27,824 nucleotides of DNA from positions 1-27,824 of the forward strand of contig CAZXUI010000061.1 of the NCBI GenBank assembly GCA_964643885.1, in the 5' to 3' direction. Positions 17,251 to 24,542 of the stretch are shown piece after piece (the first letter of the stretch is position 1; each line of letters opens with the position of its first letter). The notes beneath the pieces are model-generated. The model searched no databases. It had not been told where the DNA came from and saw only the letters and a list, made by a program, of their open reading frames with translations. This DNA is from CAADGL01 sp964643885 (GTDB lineage: Bacteria > Planctomycetota > Phycisphaerae > UBA1845 > Fen-1342). A program made the position numbers and the translations under genes.

Positions 17251-17331
17251 CTCCCTGCCGCACGCTTTCAGCGTGCAGGGCTCGATCGTCGCCCACCCAG
17301 GGCGGCGTTCGCTTCGCTCGCTTGCCCTGGG
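17251..17331. repeat. Two adjacent hairpin elements
   Basis: GCACGCT-TTC-AGCGTGC (17260-17276) is a perfect 7-bp stem with flanking CCCTG/CAGGG pairing. CCCAGGGC (17296-17303) pairs perfectly with GCCCTGGG (17324-17331). Both look like REP-type intergenic palindromes. Apart from these and the tandem repeats that follow, I see nothing in the 540 bp between the lipoprotein gene and the tRNA fragment. Confidence 0.6.
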
Positions 17332-17346
17332 CTAACTTGCCTCGCA

Positions 17347-17506
17347 CCTTCGGTGCGGGTCGGATCGGCGTGCCGGGGAGTATCGGTGTGAGTCGGGCTG
17401 GCGCGCCGTGAGGCATCGGTGCGAGTCGGATTGGCGTGCCGGAGGCATCGGTGCGAGTCGGATCGGCGTGCCGGAGGCATCGGTGCGAGTCGGATCGGCG
17501 TGCCGG
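17347..17506. repeat. 32-bp tandem repeats (about five units)
   Basis: Three near-identical 32-bp units run 17411-17442, 17443-17474 and 17475-17506 with the core GGCATCGGTGCGAGTCGGAT. Two more divergent units lie just before them (17347-17378 and 17379-17410). Units abut with no spacers, so this is a minisatellite-like array and not a CRISPR. Confidence 0.8.
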
Positions 17507-17656
17507 GGCCCTCGGGGCAAACCCGCCCGTCGGTGCGGGCAGCTTGCGTGTGAGTCGGGCCGTCGCTGCGGACGTGTTTGGCACGAATCCGGCGGGCCAG
17601 CCGGGCCGCGCTGCGTGGCACGCTCGAGCCGCCGACCAATCCGAGAAAGGGGGGAA

Positions 17657-17698
17657 TGGACACGATGGGAGTTGAACCCACGACCTCCGCATTGCGAA
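17657..17698 (-). tRNA. 3' half of tRNA-Ala (CGC); probable attachment site
   Basis: On the minus strand the sequence reads as the anticodon loop TTCGCAA (17692-17698, anticodon CGC), stem TGCGG (17687-17691), variable loop AGGTC, T-arm GTGGG-TTCAACT-CCCAT (17665-17681), acceptor strand CGTGTCC (17658-17664) and discriminator A. All lengths are canonical. The 5' half is missing: upstream bases give no D-arm, and the 5' anticodon strand pairs imperfectly. GGACAAG further upstream could pair loosely with the acceptor strand but is not part of a proper tRNA. A tRNA 3' half at a junction between chromosomal-type and phage-type genes is the usual mark of integration by a tyrosine recombinase. Confidence 0.65.
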
Positions 17699-17776
17699 TA
17701 CGCCCGCCGGACACGTCTGTACGGCTCAGAAGTCTTGTCCACATAGCACCTTAGCACATGTTGTGCGTATTCGCAA
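17692..17776. repeat. 12-bp perfect inverted repeat at the element boundary
   Basis: TTGCGAATACGC (17692-17703), which covers the tRNA anticodon loop, recurs as its exact reverse complement at 17765-17776. The two arms are 61 bp apart. They could be recombinase or accessory-protein binding sites next to the attachment core. Confidence 0.55.
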
Positions 17777-18369
17777 GTCTTATCATTCGTCCGCATAAAA
17801 TCGCAGTTCTAGCGGCTATAAACGCGGGTCGGGAGGGCCAAACGGATATAGGTTTAGTGCTGTGTGTGTCTGTTGTCATAGTCTGTTGTCAGTACGGCGG
17901 GTGTTTTCCTCGGGGTTCAGCGGGCTTGCGGCGCGGTCGGGTGCACCCGCCCCGGCTCGCTGTGGGCGGCGGCTTCCGGCCAAGCGGATATTTCGGGGGT
18001 GTTCGGCGCATAGGCGGTCATCCGTTCGGCGCCAGCTCGCTCCGATCGCGGGTTGTGTTAAGAGCGGGTGAGGGCCTTTCGGTAGGGGTTGACTAGGGGG
18101 TCTAGGTGGATTCCTGGCCGGCGGCGACGGCGACGGCGACGGGGAGCGGATCGCAGCTCGCGGCGGCCGGCGCTGGGGTTCGTCGAGGCGGCCGGAGGCG
18201 CCGTGAATGGGACGCTGTTCGTCGGCCTGCCTGCGCTCGCGCTCGCGGCGGCGGGTCAGGCGCTAGGGCTGCTCCGCGACATCGCCCGGGCCGCTGAGGG
18301 GGAATCCGTGGCTAGGCGTCGCGTTCCCCCCTGGGGGGAAGTGGACGCAATCCGGGCGGCGGGGGTTGT
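17777..18369. other. Gene-free left end of the element
   Basis: About 590 bp follow the attachment site without a credible gene on either strand. Short plus-strand frames lack ribosome sites and run antisense to the orientation of the whole cluster. I see no integrase, excisionase or clear terminator in it. Confidence 0.5.
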
Positions 18370-18672
18370 TCAGGCGGGGGTGCGGGGGAATCGCGGCTCG
18401 CGGGTGGTGGTGAAGCGGTTTCGGGCTTGGTGCAGCGGCTCGAAGCGCTCAGCGGCGGGCCTGGGCAGTGCGGGCTGCAATCGGACCGGGCGCGGGTGCA
18501 TCTCGTCGGCGGGGATCAGGAGAAGCTCGCCCGTAGGCCACACCTTCGCGTCGACTACTTCGCGGACCCGGCCGTCCGGGCCTTTCCAGTTACGCGGCTC
18601 GTTCAAGAGCTCGATGTTGCGCCGCAATCCGCGGACGGTCGCGACGGCGAGCATGCCGCGCCGAAGGATCAT
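18370..18672 (-). CDS. Small hypothetical phage-type protein
   Basis: This 100-residue protein is not recognised. It is the last gene of the cluster and its ATG overlaps the preceding stop codon in an ATGA arrangement (18669-18672), which argues that it is translated by coupling. The sequence includes a strand-rich stretch with VREVVDAKVWPTGELLLIPADE near residues 36-57, which looks like a small beta domain, and a basic Pro/Arg-rich tail. No motif gives a function. Confidence 0.6.
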   Translation of the reverse strand: MILRRGMLAVATVRGLRRNIELLNEPRNWKGPDGRVREVVDAKVWPTGELLLIPADEMHPRPVRLQPALPRPAAERFEPLHQARNRFTTTREPRFPRTPA

Positions 18673-19151
18673 GGGGCCTCGCGCGGTGTGGGGAACATCT
18701 CGAGCTGATGCAGGCCGGCGGCCGCCTCGCGCGTCGCCGCGATCGCCTCTAAGACGGCGGCGCGCTGGGCCTCCAGCTTTCGCGCCCGCGCCCGAAGCGC
18801 GTTGCTGTAGCGGGTGGCGGCATCAAGGCCGTCGGCGAGCTCGGCGCCCCGGATCGGCTGCACAAGCCAGCGGCCGGCCTGGCGGTCGCGTGGGTCCCGG
18901 ATGATTAGGTGGCCGGCTTTCTGGAGCGCGAAGACGGCGGCGGCCACGTCGCTGACGCGGCAGCCGGCCCGCTCGGCGATCTGCCCGTCGCTGAGGGCGG
19001 CCGCCCGGCTGTGGGCTTCGGCCGCCCGCAGCGCGGCTAGCACGCAATCAGCAATGGCGGCCCGGCCGCGGCCCCGACCGTATCGAGGGGTCCGGGGATC
19101 AGCTGGCCGGGCCTGGCGTGGGGGTTCAGGTAGCGTGGTCGCGCGGGGCAT
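18669..19151 (-). CDS. Winged-helix-like DNA-binding protein with coiled coil (paralogue of 19252-19692)
   Basis: This 160-residue protein has a probable helix-turn-helix around residues 45-80 (ALSDGQIAERAGCRVSDVAAAVFALQKAGHL, abbreviated here by its ends ALSDGQ and KAGHL), a short wing with the basic RDPRDRQAGRW, and an Ala/Arg-rich coiled coil (about 105-150), ending in LEMFPTP. The preferred ATG at 19149-19151 has AGGAG upstream; the frame is open further but without support. The same order of parts, wHTH, GR(W/F), coiled coil, and a (M/L)F..P.TP-like tail, occurs in the next gene upstream, so the two are paralogues. A role in controlling element genes is an inference. Confidence 0.68.
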   Translation of the reverse strand: MPRATTLPEPPRQARPADPRTPRYGRGRGRAAIADCVLAALRAAEAHSRAAALSDGQIAERAGCRVSDVAAAVFALQKAGHLIIRDPRDRQAGRWLVQPIRGAELADGLDAATRYSNALRARARKLEAQRAAVLEAIAATREAAAGLHQLEMFPTPREAP

Positions 19152-19179
19152 GCCGGAAGCTCCTGCCTGCTCTCCGTGA

Positions 19180-19185
19180 AGTATA
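19180..19185 (-). promoter_or_regulatory. -10-like box in the 100-bp gap before the winged-helix gene
   Basis: TATACT on the minus strand lies 29 bp before the ATG at 19151. The matching -35 is weak. It may give independent transcription of the last two genes of the cluster. Confidence 0.3.
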
Positions 19186-19251
19186 GCACGCCTACATATG
19201 CAAGGGGGTATCTGGTAAGGACTTTTGGGGGGGGTGGCGGTGTGGGTGGCC

Positions 19252-19692
19252 TCAGTGCGTGTAGGTGGCGAGCTGCTGCTCCCGCGGGCGGGCGGGGGTG
19301 AGGGGGATTCCATCGAACAGGGTCGGGGCCGGCCGGCGGCGCTGCTCCCGGGCCTGGGTGGCGGCGTCCTGGCGGGCGGCCTGGAGGGCCGATTCGACGG
19401 CCTCGGCTCGCTCGCGGATCGCTCCGGCGCGGCGGCGCAGGGCCTCGGCGTATCGCTCGGCTTGGTTGACAGTGCCGACGAAGCGGCCCTTGCGCCGGCC
19501 GGTGCAGGTCGCGAGCACGAGATACCCGGCCTGGAGCAGCTCGCCCGCATGGAGAATGACGTCTCGGGGGCGGCAGCCGATCGCCTCGGCGAGGACGGAA
19601 TCGGTGAGTGCGGCCTCCGGCCGGTCGGCGCCGCGCTCGCGGAGCACGTCGAGTAGTCGGCGGGCCTCGGGGCTGAGGGGGGTTGTGTTCAT
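19252..19692 (-). CDS. Winged-helix-like DNA-binding protein with coiled coil (paralogue of 18669-19151)
   Basis: This 146-residue protein contains LTDSVLAEAIGCRPRDVILHA followed by LLQAGYLVL, a helix-turn-helix-like fold (about 27-60), then GRRKGRFVGTV as a basic wing, a coiled coil (about 75-120), and a tail with TLFDGIPLTP. Of two possible ATGs, the second (19690-19692) is preferred because GGAGG lies 8 nt before it; the first lacks a site. It ends 100 bp before its paralogue. The function is unknown; DNA binding is likely. Confidence 0.68.
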   Translation of the reverse strand: MNTTPLSPEARRLLDVLRERGADRPEAALTDSVLAEAIGCRPRDVILHAGELLQAGYLVLATCTGRRKGRFVGTVNQAERYAEALRRRAGAIRERAEAVESALQAARQDAATQAREQRRRPAPTLFDGIPLTPARPREQQLATYTH

Positions 19693-19740
19693 CTTTGCGG
19701 CCTCCATGCCGCGGCTTCGGCGCTCTGCTGGTACTGCGAG

Positions 19741-20286
19741 CTACAGGCTCATTCCGATTCCGATACCCGCCCCGCCCGCGGTCGGTAGCGACCAGTGCAC
19801 GCGGACCTGGAAGGCGTCGACGTTGGCGCTCTGCGTGCCGATGGCGGGCGGATTGGCGACCAGAGCGACGCCGAAATTTTCGTCGTGGATGTCGCTGCCG
19901 CGCAGCGCCAGCCCGCCCGTGAACGTGTCCGATCCAATCGTGCGCTCGCCCAGGCTGGTGGGCCAATTGGTCGACGTATTGCTGTAGCTGCCGGCCGGAG
20001 CGCCGGCGGGCGCGAGCTTGATTTTGCCGGTGATGCCGCTGCTTGAGCCCGAGCAGGTGGCCACGCATTCGATGCCGGTGACGACGGCCGCGGCGGGCAG
20101 GTCGTCCTCGTCGAATCCGAAGGCGTCGCCGAGCAGCAGGCGCGAGCCGCTCTCGCCGGTCAGGTTCGGCGCGGTCGCGACCGCCGCGTCGACGGCGGTC
20201 GCGTTGCCGGGGTTGGTCCAGTCGATGGCGCCCTCGCTGGTGTTATTGACGACAGCGGCGGGGGTTTTGTAATCAGTCGTCGGCAT
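19741..20286 (-). CDS. Beta-rich phage structural-type protein
   Basis: The 181-residue sequence runs DWTNPGNATAVD, LLLGDAFGFDEDDLP, VVTGIECVATCSG, DENFGVALVA and a closing DAFQVRVHW strand. This succession is typical of a single beta-sandwich domain found in many phage-associated and virion-surface proteins, where it is usually unannotated. The start at 20284-20286 overlaps the upstream gene by 14 nt. The C-terminus is Gly-rich. A tail or decoration role is inferred from the fold style and position, not proven. Confidence 0.65.
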   Translation of the reverse strand: MPTTDYKTPAAVVNNTSEGAIDWTNPGNATAVDAAVATAPNLTGESGSRLLLGDAFGFDEDDLPAAAVVTGIECVATCSGSSSGITGKIKLAPAGAPAGSYSNTSTNWPTSLGERTIGSDTFTGGLALRGSDIHDENFGVALVANPPAIGTQSANVDAFQVRVHWSLPTAGGAGIGIGMSL

Positions 20287-20992
20287 CTGCTTCGTCGGCC
20301 TCCGTCTCGATTTCGGCTTCATCCTCCTGGCCGGCCGGCTGCGCGGGCGGCGCCTGGGCGGCCTCGGCCGCCTGCGCGAGCCGCAGTGAATTGCTGAGGC
20401 GCTCAAGCTCCGCCCACGTTGCGGCGTGTAATCGCTGCTCCAGCTCGCGCAGCTCCGTGCAAAGCTGCGCGATGAAGTTTGAGAGCGTTGCGGCGGTGAG
20501 CGGGTCGGCGGCGGCGTCGAAGGTTTCAAGGTGGCCAATGGCGTTCCTCAAGCCCTCCCGGCGGAATAGCAGCGCGTCGGGGGCGAGGGTGAGCAGCTCG
20601 CCGGTGTTCGCCTGGCGGCGCATCTGCTGCACGATTACGCGCAGGTCTTGTAGGTGCTCGAAGCGCTCGCGGCCGGCCGCGTAATCGTCGCCCACGATGC
20701 GGCTGATTTCGCGGGTCATGGTGGCGATCGCCTCGTCAAGGGCGGGGAGGATTGCGCAAAGGTCGAGCAGATACGCGCGGCGCGCTTTCGGGTCGAAGGT
20801 CGCGCGGCGCGAATCTTCCCGGATAGTGGCGACGTCTTTGATGCTCTGCGCCTCTGCAAGCTGGCGGCTGAGGGAGTCGCGCATCTGTCGGGCGGCCGCG
20901 GCGCTGAGCGGCGGCGATGGCCAGCGGGCGCGCAGCTCGTGCAGCTCTTGTGGTATCAGGTCGGCTGGGCGTGGTGGGGTGGCCTTGCTCAT
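20273..20992 (-). CDS. Coiled-coil phage-type protein (paralogue of 23891-24535)
   Basis: This 239-residue, mostly helical protein ends in an acidic tail rich in Glu/Asp/Ala (about 215-239). Several blocks recur in the protein at 23891-24535 in the same order: LRARWPSPP, FDPKARRAYLLDL, ELLTLAPDALL, and AATWAELERLSNSLRLA. The pair is therefore paralogous. The ATG overlaps the stop of the preceding 102-residue gene (ATGA at 20989-20992). I do not recognise a family; a scaffold or chaperone-like virion role is possible. Confidence 0.68.
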   Translation of the reverse strand: MSKATPPRPADLIPQELHELRARWPSPPLSAAAARQMRDSLSRQLAEAQSIKDVATIREDSRRATFDPKARRAYLLDLCAILPALDEAIATMTREISRIVGDDYAAGRERFEHLQDLRVIVQQMRRQANTGELLTLAPDALLFRREGLRNAIGHLETFDAAADPLTAATLSNFIAQLCTELRELEQRLHAATWAELERLSNSLRLAQAAEAAQAPPAQPAGQEDEAEIETEADEADADD

Positions 20993-21297
20993 CCCGCGGC
21001 TCTCGCTCCGGCGGCCTGGGCGTCGCGCTCGGCGCGCATGGCAAGCGCCACCTCCACGGCGGCGGTGACGCGAAGGATGTCGCCCGGCGCGGCCGGCCGG
21101 GTCCACTGCTCGATGACCGTCTCACCTTTGGGCCCGAGCAGCGCCACCTGCACGCGAACCCGCGAGCCCGGCGGTGGTGAGTCGATCAGCTCGCGGCCGT
21201 CAGGGTCGCCGTCGATCAGCGCGGCCAGCGTGGCACCTGCTGTCCAGCCCGCGTTTGTCAGCGTTGTGAGCAGAGGGAATCCCGGCGGGCCTGGCAT
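20989..21297 (-). CDS. Small hypothetical phage-type protein
   Basis: This 102-residue protein is not recognised. Residues about 40-85 (SRVRVQVALLGPKGETVIEQW) look beta-rich, followed by a helical Ala/Arg tail. It starts 1 nt after the stop of the tape-measure-like gene and overlaps the next gene by 4 nt, so it sits inside a tightly coupled operon. That arrangement is the main support for it being a gene. Confidence 0.6.
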   Translation of the reverse strand: MPGPPGFPLLTTLTNAGWTAGATLAALIDGDPDGRELIDSPPPGSRVRVQVALLGPKGETVIEQWTRPAAPGDILRVTAAVEVALAMRAERDAQAAGARAAG

Positions 21298-21298
21298 G

Positions 21299-22429
21299 TC
21301 ACACCCCGTCCATCGTGATGCCCCAAAACGGCATGTTTTGGGCGAATCGCATGGCGTCGAGCAACTGGTCGAGCTTCGCGGCGCCGCGCTCCGCGGCGGC
21401 CCGGACCGCGCGGAGTTCCTCGAGTTCGCGGCTCGCGCCCTGCGCCCGGAACAGTGCGGCCTGATTGCCGAAGCGCTCGCCGGCCAGCATCGCGGAAGGC
21501 AGCGCGTCGGTGCGTTGCGGCTGCAACGTCTCTCTGATGTTGAGGTGGTGCAGTTGCAACAGCCCCTGCGCCTCGGTGAGAGACTGCGCCTGGGCGATCC
21601 GCGCGCGCGTCTCGTTCTCGGCCGCTCGCACGCGCGCTTCGGCTCCGCGGCCGGCGAGCTCCAGGGTCTTGACCTCGATTTCCTGCCGGAGCGCCAGCTC
21701 GCGGGCGAGCATTTCCTTGCGACGCTCCGCGGCCTCGCGCGCGATCGCCTGTTGTCTCTTGGCCAGCTCTTGGGCGGCCTTCTCCTGTTCGTGGTGGAGT
21801 TTCTTTTCCTCCTGGGCCCGGATCTCGGCGAGCTTCTGCTCGTGAATCTGCCGCGCGACGGCCCGCTGCTGCTCTGCGGCGTTGTGCTGTAGACTTGCCT
21901 TCTCCACCGCGGCAATCTGCTGCATCTGCTGTTGGAAGCGGTGCCGCTCGGCGACTTCTCTGCGCGAGCCCTCGGGCGTGGATGTCAGCTCAAGCTCTCG
22001 CCGGAGCTGTTGGGTCAGAGAGCGGCTGCTCTCACCCGCCCGGCGGACGCTGGCAAGCTCGCGTTCGCGCCGCTGGGCTTCGGCGAGCTTTTTGTTGGCC
22101 TCGTCGATTTCCGCGCCCCACCCGGTCCATTTGAGGATGATTTGCTCAATCGCGCCGCTTACCTGGCCGAGGCCGAGCGGCAGTTGCCGCAGTTGCTCGG
22201 GAACCTTCTCCAGCTCGCCCCGCCATATATCGGTTGCGACGCTGACGGCTTTCATGCCTATTTCAAGCTTCGAAACCTGCGCGACCATGCTCAGTGTGTG
22301 TTGCAGGTTTCCGCCGGTTGCCTTGGCCAGCTCGGCGCCGAACTGCCGCACGGTGCCGGCGGCTTGCTGGAATGCAGCGCGGGCGGCGTTCTTCGCTGCG
22401 ATTACAATTGTCAGATCGGCGTCGGGCAT
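21299..22429 (-). CDS. Tape-measure-like coiled-coil protein
   Basis: The 376-residue protein opens with LTIVIAAKNAARAAFQQAAG, a pattern common at the start of phage tail tape-measure proteins. A helical region with SVATDIWRGELEKVP follows, then a very long charged coiled coil (about 105-290) rich in Glu, Gln, Arg and Ala. The C-terminal 60 residues are again helical. Length in tape-measure proteins scales with tail length, and this one is short; it may be a fragment-like accessory protein. No frameshift signal was found. The gene follows an 89-bp gap that contains a strong hairpin. Confidence 0.6.
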   Translation of the reverse strand: MPDADLTIVIAAKNAARAAFQQAAGTVRQFGAELAKATGGNLQHTLSMVAQVSKLEIGMKAVSVATDIWRGELEKVPEQLRQLPLGLGQVSGAIEQIILKWTGWGAEIDEANKKLAEAQRRERELASVRRAGESSRSLTQQLRRELELTSTPEGSRREVAERHRFQQQMQQIAAVEKASLQHNAAEQQRAVARQIHEQKLAEIRAQEEKKLHHEQEKAAQELAKRQQAIAREAAERRKEMLARELALRQEIEVKTLELAGRGAEARVRAAENETRARIAQAQSLTEAQGLLQLHHLNIRETLQPQRTDALPSAMLAGERFGNQAALFRAQGASRELEELRAVRAAAERGAAKLDQLLDAMRFAQNMPFWGITMDGV

Positions 22430-22468
22430 CGTGTATTACCCTTCCGCGGGCCTGCGAGCGGGCGGCGC

Positions 22469-22497
22469 CCGCCGCCACCCTCACGCAGTGGCGGCGG
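22469..22497 (-). terminator. Strong hairpin between element genes
   Basis: CCGCCGCCAC (22469-22478) pairs perfectly with GTGGCGGCGG (22488-22497) across a 9-nt loop in the only sizeable gap of this part of the operon. No T-run follows, so attenuation, mRNA processing or partial termination before the tape-measure-like gene is possible. Confidence 0.4.
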
Positions 22498-22518
22498 GGC
22501 GCGCGCCAGAAAGGAGCC

Positions 22519-22821
22519 TTACCGGGTTGCGGCCTCCAGGTGCGCGACGCGGGCTGCGAGTGCCTGCACCTCGCGCTGAAGCTTCAGGATCGCCTGCCAC
22601 GTCGCGCCTGGCGGCCGGCTCGGCGTCGCGGGCTGCGGGTTGAGAAACCGCTCCAGCTCGTCTGCGGCGATGTAAAGCACGCCGTTCACCTTCTGCGCCG
22701 CAAGTGTCCGCCGGTTGAGGATGCAGTCGAGCAGGTGGTCGGCGTCGACGTTCGCGCGCGTAGCGGCCTCCTCGATGGTGAGCAGTTCTGAGGCGGCCTC
22801 GGTGGGGTTGCTTGGTTCCAT
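22519..22821 (-). CDS. Small helix-turn-helix (excisionase-like) protein
   Basis: This 100-residue protein has the block LLTIEEAATRANVDADHLLDC followed by KVNGVLYIAADELERFL, the pattern of excisionase/HTH_17-type DNA-binding domains (about 14-58), then a short coiled coil (about 75-100). The ATG at 22819-22821 was preferred because AGGGAG lies 7 nt upstream; a farther ATG (22866) overlaps the previous gene and has no site. It resembles the N-terminal part of the protein at 23247-23894. It could be an excisionase or a regulator. Confidence 0.68.
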   Translation of the reverse strand: MEPSNPTEAASELLTIEEAATRANVDADHLLDCILNRRTLAAQKVNGVLYIAADELERFLNPQPATPSRPPGATWQAILKLQREVQALAARVAHLEAATR

Positions 22822-22855
22822 TAGGGGCTCCCTTTTGGGTGTCCTCAGGTTGGAT

Positions 22856-23224
22856 TCAGGCGACATCTGTCGGCGTCGGCGCGGCGCGGTTGAGCACGTT
22901 TTGTACCTTGCCGTGCCGGCCGGGCGGCTTGCCCATGTAGCGCTCGCGCCGGAAGTTGGCGTAGAGGGCCGGCTGCTCGCTGCAAAGCGCGCTCATCGCC
23001 TCGCGCAGGTCGCATCCGGTTTCTTGCGCCCGCTGCTCGGCGAGCTTCTCGAATTGGTGCCTGCCGCAGCCTGTTGCGCGGTCGAATTCATGCAGGCGGC
23101 GGGCCTGGGCGGCGGTGAGGCGCGCGCGGTGGTAGTCGGCGAGCTGCGCCTCGGTGGCGCTGGGGATTGCGGCGCGAAGCTCGTCCATCGTTGCGGGCCG
23201 GCGGGTTTTGGTGGTACTGCTCAT
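22856..23224 (-). CDS. Small hypothetical phage-type protein
   Basis: The 122-residue protein is helical. It contains the segment AEQRAQETGCDLREAMSALC followed by EQPALYANFRRE; this (A..LA...G....EA......P.L...YR) pattern recurs near the C-terminus of diverse phage proteins in head-gene regions, with no assigned function. AAGGAAGG precedes the ATG. It lies 22 bp after the previous gene. Confidence 0.62.
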   Translation of the reverse strand: MSSTTKTRRPATMDELRAAIPSATEAQLADYHRARLTAAQARRLHEFDRATGCGRHQFEKLAEQRAQETGCDLREAMSALCSEQPALYANFRRERYMGKPPGRHGKVQNVLNRAAPTPTDVA

Positions 23225-23246
23225 GGATTCCTTCCTTTTGTTGTTG

Positions 23247-23894
23247 CTACAGGCTTCCGGTTCCGTTGCTGTTGCCGGCCTGGATCGCCGCGAGCCGGCT
23301 GCGCAGTCCGGCTGCGCGGCGCTTCAGGTGCTCGATCTCGGCCTCGCCGGCCCCTCGCCCGGCGGCGGCGGCGGCCGCCTCGTCGGCGCTGGCGGCCAGC
23401 GCGGCCCGCCGCGCGGCTGCGAGCTGGTGGGCCTCGGGTGTGAAGTCGATTTCCTCGTCTTGGCCAAGTGAGTCGAGCCAAAGAATCGCGTCCGCGCCGA
23501 GCACGAACCGGCGCCCGTTTTCATCCTCGCGGACAATCTCCGGCGGCGGTTCAAGGCCGAGCATTTGGTGGATGTATTGCAGGCTGTAACTCTGGCGCGG
23601 GCTGAACAGGTCGCCGGGGTGAATGTCAGGCACGATCACGGTTTCGGGCGGCGCGGCGGCGGCGGCCTCGAACGCGGCGAGAGCGCGGTGGCTGATGTAG
23701 AGTGTTCCACCGATCTTCGTCGCAGCGAGTCGCCGATCGGCGACGGCCGCGGCCAGCTCGCCCGCCGGCCGGCCCGTGTGCTTCGCGGCATGGGCCAGCG
23801 TCATCAGCCCGCCGGCGAGCCGGGGATCGGCGCCGACGGCTTCGGTGACGGCGGCGGGCTGCTCAGCGGCGGGTTGTGGGTGTGTAGGGTTCAC
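23247..23894 (-). CDS. Helix-turn-helix protein, two putative DNA-binding segments
   Basis: The 215-residue product begins at a GTG (23892-23894) that overlaps the upstream stop in a GTGA arrangement. Residues about 30-75 (LMTLAHAAKHTGRPAGEL then KIGGTLYISHRALAAF) form an excisionase-like helix-turn-helix closely resembling that of 22519-22821. A second segment, YSLQYIHQMLGLEPPPEI with FVLGADAILWLDSL (about 103-142), looks like a second related domain. The C-terminal third is an Ala/Arg-rich coiled coil. Probably a dimeric DNA-binding protein; its target is unknown. Confidence 0.68.
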   Translation of the reverse strand: MNPTHPQPAAEQPAAVTEAVGADPRLAGGLMTLAHAAKHTGRPAGELAAAVADRRLAATKIGGTLYISHRALAAFEAAAAAPPETVIVPDIHPGDLFSPRQSYSLQYIHQMLGLEPPPEIVREDENGRRFVLGADAILWLDSLGQDEEIDFTPEAHQLAAARRAALAASADEAAAAAAGRGAGEAEIEHLKRRAAGLRSRLAAIQAGNSNGTGSL

Positions 23895-24535
23895 GTTCTT
23901 GGCTCGCTTGCAAGCTTCACGGCGAGGGCTTCGAGTTCAGGCCACGTGGCGGATTGGAGCGCGGCCTCCAACTCCGCGAGCCGGCGGGCGGCTGCCTCGC
24001 GCGTGTGCTCCACCTGGGCGGCCGCGGCGGCGTCTTGGAGGGTGCGGCCCACTGGATCCAGCGCGGCGAGCGTCTGCCGCAGCGCAGCCCGGGCCTCGAT
24101 CAGTGGCGCGGGTGCGAGCGTGAGCAGCTCAGGCAGGTGGTTTACGTGGCAAAATTGCATCAGCTGGTCTCTCGCCGCGCGCAGGGCGGGGATGCGGGGG
24201 TTTGACAGCCACCCCGGATCGCGCCGCTTGTCATCCTCGATCCGCTCGCCCAGTTCCCGTGCGGCTGCGAGCCAGTCCGCGCGGTTCCTCTCGATCTCCA
24301 ACAGGTATTCCCGGCGGCGGGCGGGATCGAACGCGGCCGCGGCGGCGGCGGATTTCGCCCTCTGCGCGGCCTCGGGCGTGGCGGCGAATCGCGCCTCGCG
24401 CCGGTGCCATTCCTCGCGCTCGCGGGCCTGGTGGCTCGTGTGCGGCTCGGCCGGCCAGCGCGCGAGGAATTCACGCAGGCTGGGGGGCAGGAACGTTTCG
24501 GCGGCCGGCGGGCTTGTGGCGCTTGCGGTGCTCAT
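23891..24535 (-). CDS. Coiled-coil phage-type protein (paralogue of 20273-20992)
   Basis: This 214-residue helical protein shares ordered blocks with the product of 20273-20992: FLARWPAEP, FDPARRREYLLEI, ELLTLAPAPL and SATWPELEALAVKLA. It lacks the acidic C-terminal tail of that paralogue. It starts 7 nt after the upstream stop and overlaps the downstream GTG by 4 nt. Function unknown. Confidence 0.68.
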   Translation of the reverse strand: MSTASATSPPAAETFLPPSLREFLARWPAEPHTSHQAREREEWHRREARFAATPEAAQRAKSAAAAAAFDPARRREYLLEIERNRADWLAAARELGERIEDDKRRDPGWLSNPRIPALRAARDQLMQFCHVNHLPELLTLAPAPLIEARAALRQTLAALDPVGRTLQDAAAAAQVEHTREAAARRLAELEAALQSATWPELEALAVKLASEPRT

Positions 24536-24542
24536 ACCTGAA

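Noticed and set aside
17347..17506. CRISPR array
   Set aside because: The 32-bp units abut without spacers, and no cas genes are present.
17657..17745. A complete tRNA gene
   Set aside because: The anticodon loop to 3' acceptor strand is canonical, but no D-arm is present and the 5' acceptor candidate GGACAAG mismatches.
17268..17796. Minus-strand frames crossing the tRNA fragment (with Ala-Glu-Val-Val-Gly-Ser-Thr-Pro)
   Set aside because: This peptide is the familiar false translation of a tRNA T-arm; the frames are otherwise repeat-derived.
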